DNA from: JBBDRX01 sp040905245
GTDB lineage: Bacteria; Bacteroidota; Rhodothermia; Balneolales; Balneolaceae
Direction: 5' to 3'
Assembly (NCBI GenBank): GCA_040905245.1
Contig: JBBDRX010000025.1
Location: 1-9,744 of the forward strand
DNA length: 9,744 nt
Shown: piece after piece, positions 5,321 through 9,744 of the stretch
Layout of the letters: each line of letters begins with the position of its first letter
How positions within the stretch are numbered: the stretch's first letter is position 1
Notes under the pieces: generated by a model
Seen by the model: the letters and a program-made list of their open reading frames with translations, nothing else
What the model was told of the DNA's origin: nothing
Database searches by the model: none
Made by a program: the position numbers and the translations under genes

Positions 5321-7771
5321 TTAGTCCACTGGTTCCAGCCGGATAATCTTCTGTGTGACCGATTCCACCTTGTCCCGGCTGTAGAAGAGCGGGAAATAGC
5401 GGCCGTCCACCCAGTCCTCGAACAGATTGTCGTAATACGGGCTGTAAGGGTCACCCGACTGCCCGGGGCTGTTGGTCGCCAGCGTCCGGTCAAAATTTTC
5501 TGTATCGACCAGAATCCGGAACGTTCCTCCACTGCTCTGGTTGTCTCCGTATCCCGTATTCTTGACGTTATAGCTGTAACCATCCCGTGGCAGCGGCCCG
5601 ACTTCCAGGTCGTGCCGGAGTTCGTCCGATACGGCATCGCTCATGGGGTGCCTCATCCGGACGTGTTTGTAGTCCAGCTGGGCATACTGCCAGTTGTTCA
5701 TGGTATTGCCAAAACGGCCGGAAAGTTCTGCAACCGCCTCTTCGAGGGCATCCAGTAACAGTTGGTCACGCCCTTCGGTCGGGTTTTCCCCGAACCGGCC
5801 ATCCGGGGAGAGCAACCGGTCAATCGTTGGCTTCAACTGAAGCTGACGAATCCAGCGGCGTCCCTCTTCCGGGACAAAGAGATTCGTAACCCGCTCGCGG
5901 TATTGACGCTCCCACTCCATATAGATCCCGGCGGCGACTGATTCTCCATTCATTCGGAAATCCCAGTTCAGAAGCCGATCCATGGCGCTCTGCACCCGGT
6001 CGTCGGGGTGGGTCAGGGAGTTCAAAAGCGGAACGACCGTTCGGGCCGGGATAGAGAGTACATCATTCTGCAGAGAGGCCATATCCTGGAGGTTGAAGTT
6101 TCGTCGTTGTTCCAGAAACTCCTTGATTCGGCTGGACCGATAGGGATCTGTCCAGGTGTGTCCGATGTTCTGGATGTAAGGGTAGTCCGGCCCGACCAGG
6201 TTTTCGTTGGCGGTATTGAGATATCCTTCCGGCGGGTTGGCGAACACGGGCAGTTCGCGAATCGGAAGAAACCCGTCCCATTCATGGCTTCCATCTCCCG
6301 GAACCGGCAGCAGCCCGCGCCAGTTGGGGCGCAGCGGTGTGAGCCCGGCAGACTGAAGCCCGATGTTTCCGTTCCGGTCGGCCCAGATCATGTTTTCGCC
6401 CGGCAGGCGATTGTAGGTAGATGCCTCCCGGAATTCCTCCCAGCTTCGCGACTGGTTCATCCGGAGGCTGGCAAGGTAGGGAGCATTTCCGATCTCCAGC
6501 CAGCCCAGTCGAAGGGCAAATGCGGTGTTGGCCTCCTTTTTTTCGTAAATGACCGGGCCGTGCCGGGTAAATTTGAGCGTGATGTTTCGTGGTTCCTCAT
6601 CCTTGACTTCGATTACAGTCTCTTCGGTTCGCATCTCTTCCCACTCTCCGTTATATCGGTAGAGATTGGGATTGTCGGGATGGGTTTCATAGACGTAGAG
6701 ATCTTCACTGTCCAGCCTGAAAACCGTCAATCCCCAGGCGCCAAATCCATTGTGGCCAATGGAAATACCGGGCAGGGAAGGTTCCCCACCGCCCGCTACA
6801 TTCCAGCCCGGGCCGTTCAGATGGACAAAGTAGCGCAGTGCCGGCGCCTGAAGCGTCCGGTGCGGGTCGTTGGCCATCATTGGATACCCACTCTCACTCA
6901 GGGAACTGTTGACCACCCAGTTGTTGCTTCCGATATCGTAATCTCTGCCCAGTACATCAGTGGCAATCTCGGCAAAGTGGTCCACTGTCATAGCCTCAGT
7001 ATCCGCGGGTTGAACCTGTGCCCGGTATTCGGAGGGCAAATCTTCCGGCTCGAACCGGATCTGGGATCGAGCCTCCCTATACAGGTGGAGAATATTCTCG
7101 AACAGTAGATCACCGTCAATCGATTCGTTCAGTTTCAGTTCGGGTTCTCCCGGGTGGAACCAGATCAGTTCCTTGACCTTTTCCGGGCCGAGAGTGTTGA
7201 CGGCCCGGGCGAGATTCAGCTCCTGTCCGACGTTTCCGACCAGGCCCTGATGACGGGAGATGACAATTTCGGGTGTCCAGTAGTCCGGCTCAAAATCGAG
7301 GAGCTGAAACTCGATCGGCAGCATTTCCGGGTTTTCCCGTACTTCACGGATATAGGCATTGATTCCCTCGGTGAAGGCCGGAATGATCACGTCCCCCCGA
7401 TCGTGGTAGTGTTTCATCTCCCGCTGCATGTCTCCCCGGAACGTCATGAGCCGGGCACCGATGTCGTGATCGACCATTCGCTCGCCCAGCAGTTTGGCCA
7501 TGGTGCCGGTCGCCTGTCTGCGCCAGATTTCCAGTTGAAAAAGCCGGTCGCGCGCGGCGTTGTAGCCCTGCGCAAAGAAGAGATCCCGTTCGGTCTCGGC
7601 ATAGATATGGGAGACGCCCCAGGCATCGACCCGGATCTCCGCCGGCTTCTCCAGCCCTTCCATCTCCAGCTGAAGGGTAGTGGCCGTATTGCCACTTTGC
7701 TGGGCAGCTACCGGTCCCGACAGAATAAAAAATAAAAGAATTGTGATCGTTGTTTTTGCACTGGTGTTCAT
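5321..7771 (-). CDS. penicillin acylase family protein (Ntn hydrolase), exported
   Basis: This 816-residue precursor belongs to the penicillin G acylase / cephalosporin acylase / AHL acylase group, whose members cleave amide bonds between acyl groups and amines. A signal peptide (about 1-23, cut near VAA-QQ) sends it to the periplasm. The nucleophile is Ser282 in DIGSNNW; self-cleavage between Gly281 and Ser282 would give an alpha part of about 258 residues plus a beta chain of 535, close to family size. Other family marks are ANDPHR (300-305), PGISIGHNGFGAWGLT (334-349), RHGPVI (403-408), the oxyanion-type Asn460 before WADRNGNIG, and Arg481 before the LPVPGDG segment. Substrate cannot be told from sequence; many Bacteroidota members are uncharacterised. 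An AGGG lies only 3 bases before the ATG, a poor ribosome site. It is divergent from the NADH dehydrogenase gene and 122 bases upstream of the first receiver. Confidence 0.94.
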   Translation of the reverse strand: MNTSAKTTITILLFFILSGPVAAQQSGNTATTLQLEMEGLEKPAEIRVDAWGVSHIYAETERDLFFAQGYNAARDRLFQLEIWRRQATGTMAKLLGERMVDHDIGARLMTFRGDMQREMKHYHDRGDVIIPAFTEGINAYIREVRENPEMLPIEFQLLDFEPDYWTPEIVISRHQGLVGNVGQELNLARAVNTLGPEKVKELIWFHPGEPELKLNESIDGDLLFENILHLYREARSQIRFEPEDLPSEYRAQVQPADTEAMTVDHFAEIATDVLGRDYDIGSNNWVVNSSLSESGYPMMANDPHRTLQAPALRYFVHLNGPGWNVAGGGEPSLPGISIGHNGFGAWGLTVFRLDSEDLYVYETHPDNPNLYRYNGEWEEMRTEETVIEVKDEEPRNITLKFTRHGPVIYEKKEANTAFALRLGWLEIGNAPYLASLRMNQSRSWEEFREASTYNRLPGENMIWADRNGNIGLQSAGLTPLRPNWRGLLPVPGDGSHEWDGFLPIRELPVFANPPEGYLNTANENLVGPDYPYIQNIGHTWTDPYRSSRIKEFLEQRRNFNLQDMASLQNDVLSIPARTVVPLLNSLTHPDDRVQSAMDRLLNWDFRMNGESVAAGIYMEWERQYRERVTNLFVPEEGRRWIRQLQLKPTIDRLLSPDGRFGENPTEGRDQLLLDALEEAVAELSGRFGNTMNNWQYAQLDYKHVRMRHPMSDAVSDELRHDLEVGPLPRDGYSYNVKNTGYGDNQSSGGTFRILVDTENFDRTLATNSPGQSGDPYSPYYDNLFEDWVDGRYFPLFYSRDKVESVTQKIIRLEPVD

Positions 7772-7810
7772 AATCCCTGATCTGATCTGTTGTTACCGGG
7801 TTTGGTCACA

Positions 7811-7834
7811 TGAATCTATCTTTTTTCGGATTCA
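7811..7834. repeat. short inverted repeat in divergent intergenic region
   Basis: TGAATC (7811-7816) and GATTCA (7829-7834) are perfect 6-base inverted arms around a 12-base AT-rich spacer. They lie 40-63 bases upstream of the acylase ATG, where a regulator could bind, or the repeat could form a weak hairpin. Arms this short can arise by chance, so an operator role is speculative. Confidence 0.25.
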
Positions 7835-7921
7835 AATGGAAACAGGCGACCAGGCCGGCTATGTTGGAAAGGCAGCTGCAGTGTGGCAGAAAAGTGACAG
7901 GATCCTAACAGGAAGAGGGTT

Positions 7922-7950
7922 TTGAAAGGTGGATTGCTACTTGATTAAAT
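7922..7950 (+). promoter_or_regulatory. possible promoter of the NADH dehydrogenase gene
   Basis: TTGAAA (7922-7927) and TTAAAT (7945-7950) are separated by exactly 17 bases, resembling a sigma-70 -35/-10 pair with five and four matches out of six. It lies about 60 bases before the likely start at 8012. No TAnnTTTG element is visible here, and the primary sigma factor of this phylum does not favour the E. coli pattern, so support is weak. Confidence 0.3.
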
Positions 7951-8011
7951 GGTATCTGAGCCGGTAATTGATGGGTAGCAGCCAGGGAGGCAGTTGAACT
8001 TCGAAAAGAGG

Positions 8012-9325
8012 ATGATGCCAACAGGAGACAAACGAAAGCATGTCGTAATTATCGGTGGCGGGTTTGGCGGGATTGCTGCCGCAAAAAAGCTCAAAAACCA
8101 GCAGAATATTGACGTAACGTTGATCGACCGCTCTAATCATCACCTGTTTCAACCGCTGCTCTATCAGGTCGCTACGGCAGCTCTCTCCCCCGGGGATATC
8201 GCCACGCCGATTCGCGAGCTGTTCAAGGATACCCGCAACGTCCGGGTGTTGATGGCAGAGGCCGAACAGGTTCAGCCCGACAGACAGGTGATTGTTCTGG
8301 GCGATGGCCGTGAGGTTGGCTATGACCGGTTGATCCTGGCACCCGGTGCCCGCTACAACTACTTCGGGAACCGGGATTGGGAGCGTCACGCCCCCGGGCT
8401 CAAGTCGATTGCCGATGCGCTCGATATCCGGGAACGGATTCTCTTGTCGCTGGAAGAGGCTGAGCAGATCGAGGATCCCAAACTGCGGGAACCGTATCTG
8501 ACGTATGTGATTATCGGCGGCGGTCCGACGGGGGTGGAGATGGCCGGGGCGATTGCCGAGATTGCCAAGCGCCAGATGATCCGGAACTATCGAAATATTT
8601 CGGCCAATGAAGTTCGCGTCTTCCTGGTAGAGGCGGCTTCGGGAATTCTTCAGGGTTATTCGTCCGACCTCTCGGAAAAAGCACGGCTGATGCTGGAAAA
8701 TATGGGGGTCCGGGTACTGCTGAATACGCCGGTGACCAGCATTCGAAAGGAGCGTGTCCAGTTCAAAAGCGGTACGATTCAGACTCCGAATATTATCTGG
8801 GCAGCCGGGGTGGCGGCATCTCCCCTGGTAAATTCACTCGGAGCGGAACAGGACCGGTCCGGCCGGGTCCGGGTGGAACCGGATCTGTCTGTGCCGGGCC
8901 GGCCGGAGGTCTATGTGATCGGGGATGCGGCTGTGGTTTCGGACGAAAATGGGGATCCACTACCGGCTGTAGCACCGGTGGCTCTGCAACAGGGAGCGTA
9001 CGTGGCTGACCGGGTTTTGAATGGACGCATGGGAGAAGAAGTTCCGGCTTTCCGATACAAGGACAAGGGATCGATGGCGACGATTGGCCGAGCCAAAGCC
9101 GTGGCACAGATCAAAGGGTTAAAATTGAGTGGATTTACAGCATGGTTTCTCTGGTCGTTTGTGCACATTCTGTTTTTGATGCAGTTTCACAACAAGGTTC
9201 GTGTGTTTGTAGAGTGGATCTGGTACTATTTTACGTTTCAACGGGGGGTTCGGCTCATTACCGATCGAATGGAGAGCAAGCGCCCGGTACGCCCCCAAAA
9301 AGAGGAATCGGACGAATGCCGTTGA
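8012..9325 (+). CDS. ndh: type II NADH:quinone oxidoreductase (NDH-2)
   Basis: This 437-residue flavoprotein would pass electrons from NADH to the quinone pool on the cytoplasmic face of the membrane without pumping protons. The FAD-binding Rossmann motif is VVIIGGGFGGIAA (11-23), followed by acidic Asp39 at the end of beta-2. The NADH-binding Rossmann motif is IIGGGPTGVEMAGA (167-180), with Glu207 at its second strand end. The second FAD motif is VYVIGDAA (300-307). APVALQQG (321-328) corresponds to the quinone-site AQxAxQ motif with the first Gln changed. The C-terminus (about 375-416), rich in Trp, Phe and Arg, forms the amphipathic membrane-binding helices of the family and ends in RGVRLI. 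I chose ATG 8012; ATG 8015 is equally possible, and a TTG at 7994 behind GGGAGG would add six residues but at too short a spacing. Substitution for a proton-pumping complex I cannot be judged here. Confidence 0.93.
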   Translation: MMPTGDKRKHVVIIGGGFGGIAAAKKLKNQQNIDVTLIDRSNHHLFQPLLYQVATAALSPGDIATPIRELFKDTRNVRVLMAEAEQVQPDRQVIVLGDGREVGYDRLILAPGARYNYFGNRDWERHAPGLKSIADALDIRERILLSLEEAEQIEDPKLREPYLTYVIIGGGPTGVEMAGAIAEIAKRQMIRNYRNISANEVRVFLVEAASGILQGYSSDLSEKARLMLENMGVRVLLNTPVTSIRKERVQFKSGTIQTPNIIWAAGVAASPLVNSLGAEQDRSGRVRVEPDLSVPGRPEVYVIGDAAVVSDENGDPLPAVAPVALQQGAYVADRVLNGRMGEEVPAFRYKDKGSMATIGRAKAVAQIKGLKLSGFTAWFLWSFVHILFLMQFHNKVRVFVEWIWYYFTFQRGVRLITDRMESKRPVRPQKEESDECR

Positions 9326-9396
9326 GAAAGGGGGCGACGTTCGTCGTACGTTTCCCGAAGGCGAAGGTCAAACAGAAACAATTGGTAACTGGATGA
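9316..9396 (+). CDS. possible 26-residue basic small ORF (doubtful)
   Basis: An ATG at 9316, inside the last codons of the NADH dehydrogenase gene and in another frame, opens a 26-codon reading frame ending in TGA at 9394-9396. AGAGGA (9301-9306) lies 9 bases before it, a reasonable ribosome site. The peptide is strongly basic (8 Lys/Arg, no acidic residue). It may be a leader that couples translation to the next gene, or simply chance; I recognise no family. Confidence 0.15.
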   Translation: MPLRKGATFVVRFPKAKVKQKQLVTG

Positions 9397-9405
9397 GCGT
9401 GAAAT

Positions 9406-9412
9406 GGAGGAG
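9406..9412 (+). promoter_or_regulatory. Shine-Dalgarno site of the solute-binding lipoprotein gene
   Basis: GGAGGAG lies 9 bases before ATG 9422, the clearest ribosome-binding site in the window. It settles the start in favour of 9422 over an in-frame ATG at 9404, which would place this sequence inside the coding region and put acidic residues ahead of the signal peptide. Confidence 0.6.
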
Positions 9413-9421
9413 AATGGCGGC

Positions 9422-9744
9422 ATGAACATAAACAGATTGGCAGTTTGGGTGTTTCTTGGATTGATGGCGGGGTTGTGGGCCTCCTGTACCGGTGACTCAC
9501 GGGCCCACCGTTCCAGCACGGCAGTGGTTGTGGAGCTTGCGGATATGGAGAAGCCGATGCCGCTGATTTCGGAATCTTCCCTGGACAATGAGTTGCAGGG
9601 GATCATGTACCGGTCACTGTTGGCACCCGTCTGGGAGGAGGGCCGGCTGATCTACCAGACCGCTGAAGAGTCTCCTATGGCACTGGCCAAATCCTATGAG
9701 TTTTTTGGCCCGGATTCTTCTTCGCTTCGTTATCACCTGAGAAC
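9422..9744 (+). CDS. ABC transporter solute-binding lipoprotein, family 5 (DppA/OppA-like), 5' part only
   Basis: The frame is open from ATG 9422 to the window edge (107 codons, about one fifth of a usual 500-600-residue protein). The N-terminus is a lipoprotein signal: Asn-Arg start, a hydrophobic core, and LWASC with Cys22 as the likely lipidated residue (Ser at -1 and Ala at -2 fit the lipobox). The mature part matches the opening of SBP_bac_5 proteins: a strand near STAVVVELAD, a helix with LDNELQGIMYRSLLAP (the usual 'iyexL' helix), a strand with EGRLIYQT, then MALAKSYEFFGPDSSSLRYHLR, equivalent to PxLAxsWexsxDxxxytFxLR. Family members deliver peptides, nickel or other small ligands to an ABC importer. 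The ligand cannot be predicted from this fragment, and permease genes would lie beyond the window. It begins 96 bases after the NADH dehydrogenase stop on the same strand. Confidence 0.82.
   Translation, partial: MNINRLAVWVFLGLMAGLWASCTGDSRAHRSSTAVVVELADMEKPMPLISESSLDNELQGIMYRSLLAPVWEEGRLIYQTAEESPMALAKSYEFFGPDSSSLRYHLR

Noticed and set aside
6008..7108. 366-codon open frame on the plus strand
   Set aside because: It is antisense to the acylase gene, which has all family motifs. Long antisense frames are common opposite GC-biased genes.
7154..7735. 193-codon open frame on the plus strand
   Set aside because: It is also antisense to the acylase gene, covers its signal-peptide region, and has no family resemblance.
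7994..8011. TTG start extending the NADH dehydrogenase by six residues
   Set aside because: GGGAGG sits only 3 bases before the TTG, too close for good initiation, and NDH-2 proteins usually begin about 5-10 residues before the FAD motif, which fits ATG 8012 or 8015.

Overview
The window looks like part of a Bacteroidota-type chromosome, most likely the Balneolota/Rhodothermota branch. The phylum-level inference rests on an exact TAnnTTTG promoter element with a TTTG box 18 bases upstream (5225-5254), on weak or absent Shine-Dalgarno sequences before most genes, and on the protein families present. The finer placement is a guess. Coding DNA is moderately GC-rich and the gaps between genes are AT-rich. 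I see no tRNA, rRNA, CRISPR array, insertion sequence or phage gene.

Layout. From base 1 to 7771 every gene lies on the minus strand. Read in the direction of transcription these are: a secreted penicillin-acylase-type Ntn hydrolase (7771-5321); a 122-base gap with a clear promoter; a tight three-gene unit made of a stand-alone receiver (5198-4821), a membrane-anchored HEAT-repeat protein (4809-3694) and a processive family-2 glycosyltransferase (3694-2270); a 234-base gap; a second stand-alone receiver (2035-1649); and, 19 bases later, an exported M1-type metallopeptidase that runs off the left edge (1629-1). A divergent intergenic region (7772-8011) separates these from the plus-strand genes: a type II NADH:quinone oxidoreductase (8012-9325) and the start of a family-5 ABC solute-binding lipoprotein that runs off the right edge (9422-9744).

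How the genes may work together. The most interesting block is receiver-HEAT-glycosyltransferase. Spacing is 11 bases and then a one-base TAATG overlap, so these proteins are probably made together. The glycosyltransferase has the catalytic motifs and membrane helices of poly-N-acetylglucosamine or hyaluronan-type synthases but no PilZ domain. The HEAT protein places a protein-binding scaffold on the cytoplasmic face of the membrane, and the receiver has no output domain. My inference is that the phosphorylated receiver docks on the HEAT scaffold to control polysaccharide synthesis and export. No kinase is encoded here. The two exported hydrolases and the solute-binding protein suggest a cell that scavenges peptides and amides, but nothing ties them mechanistically to the polysaccharide unit.
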